Shown one piece after another: positions 45,979 to 55,381 of a stretch of 64,000 bases of DNA. Source of the stretch: Pedobacter sp. Leaf194. Its GTDB lineage: Bacteria > Bacteroidota > Bacteroidia > Sphingobacteriales > Sphingobacteriaceae. Within the stretch, counting starts at the first letter, position 1. The number at the start of each line of letters is the position of its first letter. The notes under the pieces are model-generated. The model did not search any database, had not been told where the DNA came from, and saw only the letters and a program-made list of their open reading frames with translations. A program made the position numbers and the translations under genes. Where the stretch lies: assembly GCF_001423945.1 (NCBI RefSeq), contig NZ_LMPU01000001.1, forward strand, positions 63,083-127,082, in the 5' to 3' direction.

Positions 45979-48900
45979 CTAAAACGTAGCATTTAAAGTG
46001 ATACCAAATGTTCTTGTTGAAGGAATACTTGTAAACTCTCTTCCTTGAGAATTGTTTGTACCGAAAATGCTCGCCTCAGGATCTATGTAAACGTTAGATT
46101 TTGGAGTCCAAAGTAAAATATTAGCACCTGATATCGCTAAGCTAGCTTTACCGAATGGTGTTCTGTTTAATAATTTGCTTGGTAATGCGTAGCTTAATGA
46201 AATGTCTCTCAGTTTTAAGAATGCAGCATCAACAATGCTTGATTCTGCAAAGCTATTAAAGTTACCGTACCAGAAATCAAAGTTACCACTACGTGTTCTA
46301 ACAGTTGTGTTAGGCGTAAACACACCTGGCGAAGTTTCGATTACTGAGTTTGGATAAATAAAACGCTCTCTACCATATTGAGTAGTCTCTAAAGTAGAAC
46401 CGGTGAAGGTTAACGTATTTTTCGTACCTGAGTAAATCACGTTACCAGATCTGAAATCAAGCGTGGTTGACAACGTGAAGGCTTTGTAAGACAAAGTATT
46501 GTTGAAACCTAAAATATGTTTAGGATTCACCTGACCTAAGTTTCTTAACGTAGGGTCTAATCTGATGTAACCTGAAGTTGCATCGACAACAACACGACCT
46601 TGTGAATCTCTCAGATAAGCAGAACCTACCAAAGATATCGGCTGACCAACAATTGCGGTCGGAACTGGGTCTCCAGCGCCAAGTGATAATTGTTTTGACT
46701 CTTGGTATAGTGATTCAACAACGTTTTTGTTGTGTGTGTAGCTTACGCTGAAATTCCATGAGAAACCATCACGATTTCTGAAAGGGCTACCTTTCAATGC
46801 AACCTCTATACCTTTATTAGTTACAACACCCGCATTTACGGTTGCAGCTGTAAATCCTGTAGAAGAAGGGATACCGATATTGATGATCTGTCCGTCAGTT
46901 TTCGTATCGTAATAAGTAAAGTCTAATCCTAATTTATCTTTGAAGAAAGATAATTCAGTACCTACTTCGTAAGACGTTGTAAACTCTGGTTTAAGATTTG
47001 GATTAGGTGTTGTATTAGATAGTGTAAAAGCTGCTAATGAACCGAATGGGAAACCACCGGCAGCACCGAAAGTTGGAACCAAACTATAAGGATTAGCATC
47101 CGAACCCACCTTTGCAAAACTTGCTCTCACTTTTGCATAAGAAAGGATATCGTTGTCCTTTAGTGAGCTAATTGCCTCTGTAGGTATGAAACTTAAACTT
47201 GCTGATGGATAAAAATATGAGTTATTATCCTTTGGAAGTGTTGAAGAAATATCATTTCTCAACGTTCCGTTTAAGTATAAAAAGTTTTTATAGCCAATTG
47301 TTAAATCACCAGCCCAACCAATTAAACGTTTTTTGTTAATTGATTCGCCACCACCCAGTTCACCAACACGGTTAGATAGGTTAAAGAAACCTGGAGTTGA
47401 AATTGCACTCGCTGATGCTGTCAGGTTACGACTGTCTGTTTGACGTACGTTGTTTAACAAAATTAAAGTTGCATTAAAATCTTTATTAAGGTCTTTTTTG
47501 AAAGTCAATAATAAATCTGAGTTCATGATTCTGTTAGAAAATGCATCTTCAATAATAGCACCCGGAGTTGCTGTAGGACGTTGACCTGTTCCGAAAACAG
47601 TTTTTTCGAAAGTCTGCTTTCTTCTTGTAGAAGCATAATCGGTACCTAAGCGCCAAGTTACGTTTAACCATTTGTATGGGTCATAGCCCATTTGGATACT
47701 ACCTAACACTCTGTCCAAATTATCGTTAAACCTGTTATTGTCTAAAGCGTAGTATGGGTTTGGCTGATAACCGTTAAAGAAGCCTTGCGTAGTCGCAAAT
47801 TCATAATTTCTCCAATCTTTGAAATTTTCAAGATTGATTTGACGACTCACGTTAAGCACGTCACTAATAACACCATTGTTACCCTGACCAACGAATGAAG
47901 TATTAGTTAAATTTTTATTGTAACTAACATTTGCACTTACATTGAAGTTATTTGCAAGTTTGGTAGACCCAGAGAATTTAAAAGTGTTTCTTCTAAACTT
48001 ATCATTTGGAACTACACCTTTAACCTGGTTATCAGAAAGCGAGGCATAGAATGACCCTTTTTCGCTACCACCTTGAAATGAAACAGAGTTTTGAATGTTA
48101 GTACCTGTGTTAAAGAAATTCTTAGCGTTATCAGGAACTGCGCTATAAGGTATCATCAATTTGTTACCGTTCGCTAAAGTTGGACCTGATTGTACCATAG
48201 AGCCGTCTAATCTAGGACCCCAGTTTGTATTTTCAATTTCATCATAAATTGCAGGATTTCCTGTTCCGTTTTCGTAACCTGAACCAAATTCATTTTGAAG
48301 TTGTGGCAATTTCTGAACGTTATCAATCTGGAAGGTAGAAACAACGTTAATTTCCATTTTTTTGTTGCGCATTGCTGCGTCTTTACCGGTTTTGGTTGTG
48401 ATTACAATCGCACCGTTAACACCCTGAGAACCGTACAATGCAGCAGCATTTGCGCCCTTCAAAACCGTCACCGATTCGATGTCATCCGGATTGATATCGC
48501 CAACACGATTACCAACATCCACCTGGTTCGCTGAACTTGAAGATGGCTGGTTAGCAGAGTTGTCAATTGGAATACCGTCAATAACGAATAATGGCTGACC
48601 TTCGCCCTGTAATGATCTGATACCACGCATTGTAATACGAGTTGCAGTATTTACACCACCACTTGAACGGCCAATCTGAACACCGGCTGTTTTACCTGTT
48701 AAACCGTTAATTAAGTTAGTTTGTTTACCATTGGTTAAATCCTGGCTTTTTACCACATCAGCAGAATATCCTAAAGATGCTTTATCTTTCTCGATACCCA
48801 CTGCCGTAACTACAACCTCGGTTAATGTTTTAGAATCGGCAACCAAAGCTGCATTTACAGTAGTAGATGATCCGATAGTTTTCGTTTGAACTGCAAAACC

Positions 48901-49128
48901 AAGAAATGAGAATTCTAATTGAGTCGCTCCGGCTGGAACAGCTACGGAATACTTTCCGTTTGCTGCAGTTACAGCACCAGTTTGAGTGCCTTTTACTTTA
49001 ACAGTTACACCCGGGATTGGCAAGCCGTCGTCCTGAGAAGTAACCGTACCTGTGATTGTTCGATCTTGTGCCATCGCTGTTACAGCAACGAACATAAGTA
49101 TGAACAAACTTTGTAGAAGTTTTTTCAT
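45979..49128 (-). CDS. SusC/RagA TonB-dependent transporter, pair 3
   Basis: This 1049-residue SusC has signal MKKLLQSLFILMFVAVTAMA, CarboxypepD_reg (TITGTVTSQDDGLPIPGVTV), the plug segment DDIESVTVLKGANAAALYGS and the terminal barrel. It is closer to pair 2 in the N-terminal segment than to pair 1. The barrel region is divergent from both, as expected for a transporter of a different substrate. It is the first gene of the operon, and its promoter is visible. Confidence 0.96.
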   Translation of the reverse strand: MKKLLQSLFILMFVAVTAMAQDRTITGTVTSQDDGLPIPGVTVKVKGTQTGAVTAANGKYSVAVPAGATQLEFSFLGFAVQTKTIGSSTTVNAALVADSKTLTEVVVTAVGIEKDKASLGYSADVVKSQDLTNGKQTNLINGLTGKTAGVQIGRSSGGVNTATRITMRGIRSLQGEGQPLFVIDGIPIDNSANQPSSSSANQVDVGNRVGDINPDDIESVTVLKGANAAALYGSQGVNGAIVITTKTGKDAAMRNKKMEINVVSTFQIDNVQKLPQLQNEFGSGYENGTGNPAIYDEIENTNWGPRLDGSMVQSGPTLANGNKLMIPYSAVPDNAKNFFNTGTNIQNSVSFQGGSEKGSFYASLSDNQVKGVVPNDKFRRNTFKFSGSTKLANNFNVSANVSYNKNLTNTSFVGQGNNGVISDVLNVSRQINLENFKDWRNYEFATTQGFFNGYQPNPYYALDNNRFNDNLDRVLGSIQMGYDPYKWLNVTWRLGTDYASTRRKQTFEKTVFGTGQRPTATPGAIIEDAFSNRIMNSDLLLTFKKDLNKDFNATLILLNNVRQTDSRNLTASASAISTPGFFNLSNRVGELGGGESINKKRLIGWAGDLTIGYKNFLYLNGTLRNDISSTLPKDNNSYFYPSASLSFIPTEAISSLKDNDILSYAKVRASFAKVGSDANPYSLVPTFGAAGGFPFGSLAAFTLSNTTPNPNLKPEFTTSYEVGTELSFFKDKLGLDFTYYDTKTDGQIINIGIPSSTGFTAATVNAGVVTNKGIEVALKGSPFRNRDGFSWNFSVSYTHNKNVVESLYQESKQLSLGAGDPVPTAIVGQPISLVGSAYLRDSQGRVVVDATSGYIRLDPTLRNLGQVNPKHILGFNNTLSYKAFTLSTTLDFRSGNVIYSGTKNTLTFTGSTLETTQYGRERFIYPNSVIETSPGVFTPNTTVRTRSGNFDFWYGNFNSFAESSIVDAAFLKLRDISLSYALPSKLLNRTPFGKASLAISGANILLWTPKSNVYIDPEASIFGTNNSQGREFTSIPSTRTFGITLNATF

Positions 49129-49168
49129 GTTTGTAAAAAAGTTAGTTAATGATTAGTAATAATGTGCT

Positions 49169-49198
49169 AAAATATAGTTAGTTGGCAATAACACCAAA
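49169..49198 (-). promoter_or_regulatory. Bacteroidota-type promoter of SusC pair 3
   Basis: On the minus strand TTTG (49195-49198) and TATATTTT (49169-49176) are spaced by 18 bp, with seven of eight -7 matches. It lies 40 bp before the SusC ATG. Confidence 0.5.
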
Positions 49199-49226
49199 TT
49201 TATTTTTAACAAATTTTAACATTTAA

Positions 49227-49257
49227 CATTTGCAGGCCTAAAAAAGGCCTGCAAATG
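49227..49257. terminator. Perfect inverted repeat between M14 peptidase and SusC
   Basis: CATTTGCAGGCC (49227-49238) and GGCCTGCAAATG (49246-49257) form a perfect 12-bp stem with a 7-base loop. No U tract follows on the minus strand, so it could be a terminator of the M14 peptidase gene or a regulatory site upstream of SusC pair 3. Confidence 0.5.
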
Positions 49258-49383
49258 AATTAAAAAAAAATGAGGCAGAAAGCAACTTAATAATTAGTTA
49301 AATGTTTTGGGAATCTTTTTAGTTTTTTCCCTAAAAAATGTTCGCTCTGGAAAACAGAAGAATATTTCCACAAAAGAAACGGC

Positions 49384-51879
49384 CTAATAGCTGCAAAAAA
49401 TTATATTTCCGAACAGGGTTTTACCATTTTCCCAGAAATTCCTAAATAATGGGTCGTTCGCGAGGTACACAATGGAACCTTTTCCTGCATCCTGAACACC
49501 GATAAGCAGGCCGGTTTTTAAGTCTTCCCGCACTTTCTTCCCAACAACGCCTGCCATTAAACTTTTGTCGGTTAGCTGACCAACGTTCCAGCCTTCTGCT
49601 AAGGGTTCGTAAATTTTTCGGTCTGTTTTTAAGGTATAGTAATTTTTCCCGATGCCATATGCGAATGGGTGAGAAGCGTCTAAATTGATTTTATAAATTG
49701 CACCCCGTATGGTATTCTCATAGTCATCGCGGTCTTTGTCTTTAAATAAAAGCTTGCTTGCCTCCGGTTTTTCGTCTTTTTTTACTACAGCCGATTTCTT
49801 TTTGATATCAAATCCCTTTTTCTCCAACACACTTTCGATGGCATCTTCCATTAAAACTAACTTTCCGCCCCTGTTTATCCAGCTTTTTAAACCTTCATCA
49901 ATAAAGCTTCCATAATTTCCATCGGGAAGAATTAAGGTATTTACCTTGCTGAGGTCTAAATTATTGATGTCTCTGGCATTGATTATATTCGGAGTTAGGC
50001 CCAGATCATGCTCCAGATAGTACCAAACTTCTCCAAAGGCAAGTGATGAAACTTCATTTCCGGATACAATCGCAATTTTTGGCTGTTTTAAAATTGGATA
50101 AACAGAAGAGCCAAAATCCTTGCCCTTATCTACAAAACCGGTCGATATCGCCTGAACGGGTTTTTCGAGCTCGTTCGAAATTTTAGCAATCTTGCTTTTG
50201 AGGTCTTTTATTCCCTTCTCATTTTCTACACGCAAAACGATAAGCGTACCTGCGGGATAATCTTTGCCACTTACCGAAAACGGTTGATCTGCTTGCCGTA
50301 CTTTTATATTTTCTTTCTGTAATGCCACCAACAATTGCAAATCTTCACTGTTTCCCCAACCAAATAGCCAGGCTAATGGTTTATCCAGATTCGAAGAAGT
50401 GATTTTGCGCTCCTCGATGTTGTCATATTTTCCTTTTATACTTTCTTTTGATGCATAAGCTTTTAAGCCATAAACATAAGGCAGGGCCCAGGCAGTAATA
50501 TCATAAGTGTTCGAATCGGTTACCAAGGTTTGTGGCTCGAGTAAAACATTAGCAAGCACGGCCCTCGGCTGCGCAACATTTACAATTAAATCATTTCTGC
50601 CTAAAGTGAAATTTTCTTCCTTTTTAGAATCGTAATCATAACCCCTTCCGGTTTTATCGCCACCGTATGCAAATTCAATTTTGTTCTTTGTCAATAGTTC
50701 CGCCAATTTTTTCAACCTCGAAAGGTTATCAGGCTTTATGATATAGGTTTTGTAAATTCCAGGTGCTGTGGTAAGCGATTGCTGAAAATAATTTTTATAT
50801 TCTTCTAAAAGCTTATCGTGGTTTTGGGAGGTAACTTCTAAAGTCGACATGCCTGTTGTGTAATGATGTGCGATGCGATCTTTCAATGTTAAGGTATCTC
50901 CATCGTTTGTAACAACGGATAAACCTGCCCTAATACCGCCCTGCTCGTACGTCATGCCAATTGCACCATTATATAAGGGATAAGTATCGCCGTAAGATGG
51001 GTATAGTAAATCGAAACGTTCTTTGGTAAAATATTGCCAACCTTGCTCATCGAAGTATTTCGCATTGTTTTTACCAACTACAACCTGAAAGCTTTTCTGC
51101 CAGGGCGTAATGTCTTGATGCACAGGTTCTGCAGCAGGAGCAAAATAATAAGGGTCGTTATAGCTTTGCTCATGAAAATCGACATGTACCTGAGGCATCC
51201 ATTGATTGTAAAGTGCCAGTCTTTGCTTGCTTTCGATTTGCGTTTGCCACGCCCAGTCGCGGTTTAAATCGAAGTAGTAGTGGTTCGGCCGGCCACCTGG
51301 CCATGGTTCTATGTGTTCTCTTGATGATGGATCTGAATTTGGTTTTTCGCCAACAACACTGTTAAAATAATTTGCGTATCGGTCTCTTCCATCCGGATTT
51401 AGACAAGGATCTATAAATACTATCGTGTTTTTTAGCCAGTTACTGGCCTGCTGATTTTTTCCGGAAGCTAAATTATAAAGCATTTTCATGGCCGTTTCCA
51501 TAGAATTTGCTTCATTGCCGTGAACGTTATAGCTTAGCCAGAGGATAGCAGGCTGCGAGCGGACATCTACCGCATTAGTTGTACCGGCCGCGAGCGACAA
51601 ATTATCCTTTTGAATCTTTTCAAGCTTATTAATATTTTCTGCAGAAGAAACAATGGCAACCATAAGCGGTCTGCCTTCATTCGTTTTTCCATACTCAACT
51701 AACTTTACAACATTTGAGGCCGCAGCAGCTGTTTGTTTGAAATATTCAGCTACTTTATGATGTGGTGTAAAATGAACCCCAAGCTCATAACCCAAAAATT
51801 CATCGGGAGATTTTACCTGTGCCTGAGCAAGTACAACGGAGAAAATAGCAGATAAACAAATGGTAAAAAGTTTCTTCAT
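49384..51879 (-). CDS. Secreted M14 zinc carboxypeptidase
   Basis: This 831-residue protein has a signal peptide (MKKLFTICLSAIFSVVLAQA) and an M14 domain covering about residues 40-400. The zinc ligands are visible in NVHGNEANSMETAM (HxxE, about residue 120) and VHVDFHEQS. After residue 500 comes an extra domain with a flavodoxin/GATase-like arrangement (LLVALQKENIKVRQADQP and NTLILPDGNYGSFIDEGL). M14 enzymes trim C-terminal residues of peptides. Its position next to three SusCD pairs supports extracellular or periplasmic peptide breakdown linked to peptide uptake. It diverges from murF. Confidence 0.88.
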   Translation of the reverse strand: MKKLFTICLSAIFSVVLAQAQVKSPDEFLGYELGVHFTPHHKVAEYFKQTAAAASNVVKLVEYGKTNEGRPLMVAIVSSAENINKLEKIQKDNLSLAAGTTNAVDVRSQPAILWLSYNVHGNEANSMETAMKMLYNLASGKNQQASNWLKNTIVFIDPCLNPDGRDRYANYFNSVVGEKPNSDPSSREHIEPWPGGRPNHYYFDLNRDWAWQTQIESKQRLALYNQWMPQVHVDFHEQSYNDPYYFAPAAEPVHQDITPWQKSFQVVVGKNNAKYFDEQGWQYFTKERFDLLYPSYGDTYPLYNGAIGMTYEQGGIRAGLSVVTNDGDTLTLKDRIAHHYTTGMSTLEVTSQNHDKLLEEYKNYFQQSLTTAPGIYKTYIIKPDNLSRLKKLAELLTKNKIEFAYGGDKTGRGYDYDSKKEENFTLGRNDLIVNVAQPRAVLANVLLEPQTLVTDSNTYDITAWALPYVYGLKAYASKESIKGKYDNIEERKITSSNLDKPLAWLFGWGNSEDLQLLVALQKENIKVRQADQPFSVSGKDYPAGTLIVLRVENEKGIKDLKSKIAKISNELEKPVQAISTGFVDKGKDFGSSVYPILKQPKIAIVSGNEVSSLAFGEVWYYLEHDLGLTPNIINARDINNLDLSKVNTLILPDGNYGSFIDEGLKSWINRGGKLVLMEDAIESVLEKKGFDIKKKSAVVKKDEKPEASKLLFKDKDRDDYENTIRGAIYKINLDASHPFAYGIGKNYYTLKTDRKIYEPLAEGWNVGQLTDKSLMAGVVGKKVREDLKTGLLIGVQDAGKGSIVYLANDPLFRNFWENGKTLFGNIIFCSY

Positions 51880-51962
51880 AATGGATAATTTTATCTAATG
51901 TACTAATTTTGTTTTTTGTTCCTGCGAAAGCTTAATTTTACCCGAAATATTTTTAAATCAGC

Positions 51963-53264
51963 ATGATTACAACCGAAGAATTATACGAGCACTACCTAAA
52001 ACACCCGGTAATTTCTACCGATACACGCAATATTGCTGAAGGTTGTATTTTTTTTGCATTAAAGGGCGATAACTTCAATGCAAATACATTTGCGGCGCAG
52101 GCCATTGAAAAGGGTGCCGCATTTGCGGTTGTTGATGAAGCAGAATACTCGGAAGCAGGAAACTGCCTGCTGGTGGAGGACGTACTTACGGCATTGCAGG
52201 CTTTGGCAAAGCACCACCGGAAACAGCTAAGCATACCGGTGATTGGACTTACGGGCAGCAATGGAAAAACCACAAGCAAAGAGCTGATTAACGCAGTGTT
52301 GGCCGAGCGGTATAAAACTTTCGCCACATTTGGCAATTTGAACAATCACATTGGGGTTCCAATCTCCATCTTATCCATTCGCAATGATGTGGAAGTTGCT
52401 GTTATAGAAATGGGCGCCAATCATCAAAAAGAGATTGAGTTGCTTTGTACTATAGCGCAACCAACCCATGGCGTTATTACCAATGTAGGCATGGCGCATT
52501 TAGATGGCTTTGGCGGTTTCGAGGGCGTTAAAAAAGGGAAGGCAGAATTATACGCCTATCTAAAAGCGAATCATGGCTATACCTTCATCAACAGAGATAA
52601 TTCCCATTTAATGCAAATGAGTGAGGCTGCCGGCTTATCTAAGTTGATTTTTTATGGAACTGAAAACGGGAATACAATTAAAGGAAAGTTACAAAGCAGC
52701 GATCCTTTTATTTCTGTTGAATGGACCAATCATGAAGTGTTATCAACCGTATATACTCATTTAACAGGAAGCTACAATTTCGAAAATATTCTGGCCGCAA
52801 TTTGTATCGGCGATTTCTTCGATATGGAACCGGAAGAAATTAACAGGGGATTAGAAAACTACCATCCAAAAAACAACCGTTCGCAGTTAATCAAAACAGA
52901 AACTAACACTGTTGTTTGCGATTTTTATAATGCAAACCCGAGCAGTATGGCTGCAGCACTTGCCAATATCGCTGTACTAACGGCAAATAGGAAAGTGGCC
53001 ATTTTAGGCGATATGTTTGAGCTTGGGCCCGAATCTGAGGAACAACACAAACGGATTGCAGAACAAGCAATGAACTCAGGGTTGGATCAAATCATATTTA
53101 TCGGCAAATATTTTTATGCTTTAAGCAAAAATTATAATGCAGTCTTTTTTGAAAAACCAGATGAGGCAGCAGACTACCTCAAAACCAATAAAATATCGGA
53201 TGCGTTGATATTATTGAAAGGCTCGAGGGGAATGAAGCTCGAAAGTTTATTGGCATACTTATAA
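51963..53264 (+). CDS. murF: UDP-N-acetylmuramoyl-tripeptide--D-alanyl-D-alanine ligase MurF
   Basis: This 433-residue cytoplasmic Mur ligase has the ATP-binding P-loop GLTGSNGKTTSKELI. It has EMGANHQKEI with the conserved Glu/His, the central domain MAHLDGFGGFEGVKKGKAEL, and the C-terminal segment DFYNANPSSMAAALANIAVL followed by ILGDMFELGPES. It adds D-Ala-D-Ala to the UDP-MurNAc-tripeptide, the last soluble step of the peptidoglycan precursor. It diverges from the M14 peptidase gene by 83 bp. Confidence 0.95.
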   Translation: MITTEELYEHYLKHPVISTDTRNIAEGCIFFALKGDNFNANTFAAQAIEKGAAFAVVDEAEYSEAGNCLLVEDVLTALQALAKHHRKQLSIPVIGLTGSNGKTTSKELINAVLAERYKTFATFGNLNNHIGVPISILSIRNDVEVAVIEMGANHQKEIELLCTIAQPTHGVITNVGMAHLDGFGGFEGVKKGKAELYAYLKANHGYTFINRDNSHLMQMSEAAGLSKLIFYGTENGNTIKGKLQSSDPFISVEWTNHEVLSTVYTHLTGSYNFENILAAICIGDFFDMEPEEINRGLENYHPKNNRSQLIKTETNTVVCDFYNANPSSMAAALANIAVLTANRKVAILGDMFELGPESEEQHKRIAEQAMNSGLDQIIFIGKYFYALSKNYNAVFFEKPDEAADYLKTNKISDALILLKGSRGMKLESLLAYL

Positions 53265-53434
53265 ACACATGCCAACTTAATTAGTAACGGCGATGGAACC
53301 GATTTGCACAAAACGCAAATTAAAACGACCTGTGGTTTTTTTCGAAATCAGGAGAACAAAAATAAGTAATGAATACTGCTAAGAAAAATAGAAATCTATA
53401 ACCTTCTGTAAATGCAAATTGAACGGTTAGCACA

Positions 53435-53920
53435 TTACTTTGGCTCAACCAATACACCAATATCGCTAACTTCTAAAAGCGGATTATCACGCATGTTCTG
53501 TTCAATTTCTAGTTCAAACTTGCCGTTGTGGGCGAAACGAAAATCCGTAAACAACGGGAAGGTATAATTAAAAACGTTTCCAGAACCACTGCCAAGCCAT
53601 TCGCCATCATTTTTAGCGAGTTTAAATTGATAACGCTTTGTTACTTTATTTTGCCCATCTTTAAAATGAACCAAAACGAAAATGTTGGCATACCGGTATT
53701 CTGAGGTATGCCTAAGTTTAAAATAGATGTTATATGGCTTAGTGTTATCCTTGATTTCGAATGGAACTAAAAGGTGGTTTCGGTAAGTCCATTTCCTTTC
53801 AGGAATCTCGGCATTACTGTCAACCACGCTGGAACTACATCCCGCCAGGAAAGTAACAAAAAGCAAGAAACCAATAAGCGCAACGTGCTTATTCTGCAGC
53901 CGGTTTATTATCAGAACCAT
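53435..53920 (-). CDS. gldH: Gliding-motility lipoprotein GldH
   Basis: ATG 53920 gives 161 residues; the longer frame to 54016 adds unlikely N-terminal residues. The signal ends in the lipobox FLAGCSSS. The mature domain (SYRYANIFVLVHFKD-like strand pattern, here YRYANIFVLVHFKDG) is the GldH family, a beta-sandwich lipoprotein needed for gliding and type IX secretion in Flavobacteria, but also common in non-gliding Bacteroidota. The start overlaps the end of ricT by 32 bp, so it is the last gene of the holB-ricT-gldH operon. Confidence 0.88.
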   Translation of the reverse strand: MVLIINRLQNKHVALIGFLLFVTFLAGCSSSVVDSNAEIPERKWTYRNHLLVPFEIKDNTKPYNIYFKLRHTSEYRYANIFVLVHFKDGQNKVTKRYQFKLAKNDGEWLGSGSGNVFNYTFPLFTDFRFAHNGKFELEIEQNMRDNPLLEVSDIGVLVEPK

Positions 53921-55379
53921 TGTTGTTATTTCTGCGGTTATTGTTTTTCCTTCGGTTGTTTTTGTTTCTATTTCTGGCTTGCTCAGTTGTTTTCTCGCCG
54001 GCCACCAAAGGCGCACCTTCGGCCTTAACTACGGGTTTTTGCGCCTGCGGCTGTTGCGGTTTTTGATTATTCTGAGGTCTGGAACCCTGCTGCTGCGATT
54101 TTTGACCAGCTTGTTGCTGAGGTTTCGGACCGTTTTGCTGAGGTTTCTGTTGATTTGGATTTTGAGGCCTTGCGGTTGCAGGCTTATCACCACCCTGAAC
54201 GCGATCTCTTCTATTTTGATTGCTGTTGTTTCTGTTGTTTTTCTGATTTCTGTTCTGGTTGTTATTTCTGTTTTTTGAACGCTCATCTAAACGCGTTAAG
54301 CTATCCTGACCAACAACATTTTCATAATCAAAAGATTTTTCCACAACAACCGGCGCCGCAATTTGCACGGCCTCTTCTTTCAGATTAGGCGCTTTCTTAC
54401 CCGCCTTGTTCATTGCCATGATTTCTTTAACGCGGGCTGCAGCAACCGGAATCCAGTTTTCATCACCCTGATAACTAAACCACATAATTTTTTTAAAAAT
54501 GTCAGTCTTTTGATGACGGGCGTAGCCTGCCTCTGTATCCAGGTTTTCAATCCTGTCGGGAATGTCTTTTAAAGCATCTAAATAAGTATCAAGCTCATAA
54601 TTTAAACAGCATTTAAGCTTACCACACTGTCCGGCGAGCTTTAAAGTGTTTAAAGAAAGGTTTTGATATCTGGCAGCAGCTGTTGAAACCGTTTTAAAAT
54701 TTGTAAGCCAGGTAGAGCAGCACAATTCGCGGCCGCAAGAACCTATTCCGCCTAAACGGCCGGCCTCCTGGCGCATACCAATCTGGCGCATTTCAATGCG
54801 GATGCGAAAACTTTCGGCCATTTTTTTAATCAACTCGCGAAAATCTACACGACCATCAGCGGTGTAAAAAAACGTAGCCTTCGTTTTGTCTGCCTGATAA
54901 TCTACATCGCTTATTTTCATTGATAAGCGCAAATCGAGTGCAAGCTTGCGGGCTTTATGCATGGTTTCCCATTCCATTTCTTTCGCCGCGTTCCACTTTT
55001 CCACATCGGCTTCTGTAGCCTTACGGTAAATCTTTTTTGTTACCTGGTCTAATGGCGTTTTACGCCTCTTCATTTGCACCCTTACCAGTTCGCCGGTGAG
55101 CGAAACATGACCTACATCGAAGCCGCCTGTCGGACCTTCAACCGCAACAAGTTCTCCAATTTCGAGGTAAATGTTATCGTTATTTAGAAAAAACTCTTTT
55201 CTGGAGCCTTTAAATTTTATTTCTGTAACCTGAAAAGGTTTATAGCTAGAAGGCATATCCAGGTTGGATAACCAATCGTGAACTTCCATTGTTTGGCAAC
55301 CACCGGTGCCGCATGAGCCATTACTTTTGCATCCATTAGGGGTGCAACCACCACCTGTTGAACAACTTCCACATCCCAT
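53889..55379 (-). CDS. ricT: RicT/PSP1-domain protein with Cys-rich N-terminus
   Basis: This 496-residue protein has a PSP1/RicT core (about 40-280) with CGRELCCSTWL and CGKLKCCLNYELDTY, the conserved Cys-rich RicT signature. In Bacillus, RicT with its partners binds [4Fe-4S] clusters and controls RNA processing. The first 30 residues are unusually rich in Cys and Gly (MGCGSCSTGGGCTPNGCKSN). Residues about 375-496 are a Gln/Asn/Arg low-complexity tail. It sits between holB (2-bp gap) and gldH (overlap). Confidence 0.92.
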   Translation of the reverse strand: MGCGSCSTGGGCTPNGCKSNGSCGTGGCQTMEVHDWLSNLDMPSSYKPFQVTEIKFKGSRKEFFLNNDNIYLEIGELVAVEGPTGGFDVGHVSLTGELVRVQMKRRKTPLDQVTKKIYRKATEADVEKWNAAKEMEWETMHKARKLALDLRLSMKISDVDYQADKTKATFFYTADGRVDFRELIKKMAESFRIRIEMRQIGMRQEAGRLGGIGSCGRELCCSTWLTNFKTVSTAAARYQNLSLNTLKLAGQCGKLKCCLNYELDTYLDALKDIPDRIENLDTEAGYARHQKTDIFKKIMWFSYQGDENWIPVAAARVKEIMAMNKAGKKAPNLKEEAVQIAAPVVVEKSFDYENVVGQDSLTRLDERSKNRNNNQNRNQKNNRNNSNQNRRDRVQGGDKPATARPQNPNQQKPQQNGPKPQQQAGQKSQQQGSRPQNNQKPQQPQAQKPVVKAEGAPLVAGEKTTEQARNRNKNNRRKNNNRRNNNNGSDNKPAAE

Positions 55380-55381
55380 AA

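Noticed and set aside
54029..54286. Basic 85-codon minus-strand ORF in the ricT region
   Set aside because: It is an alternative frame of the Gln/Asn/Arg-rich tail of RicT, which naturally creates long basic frames.
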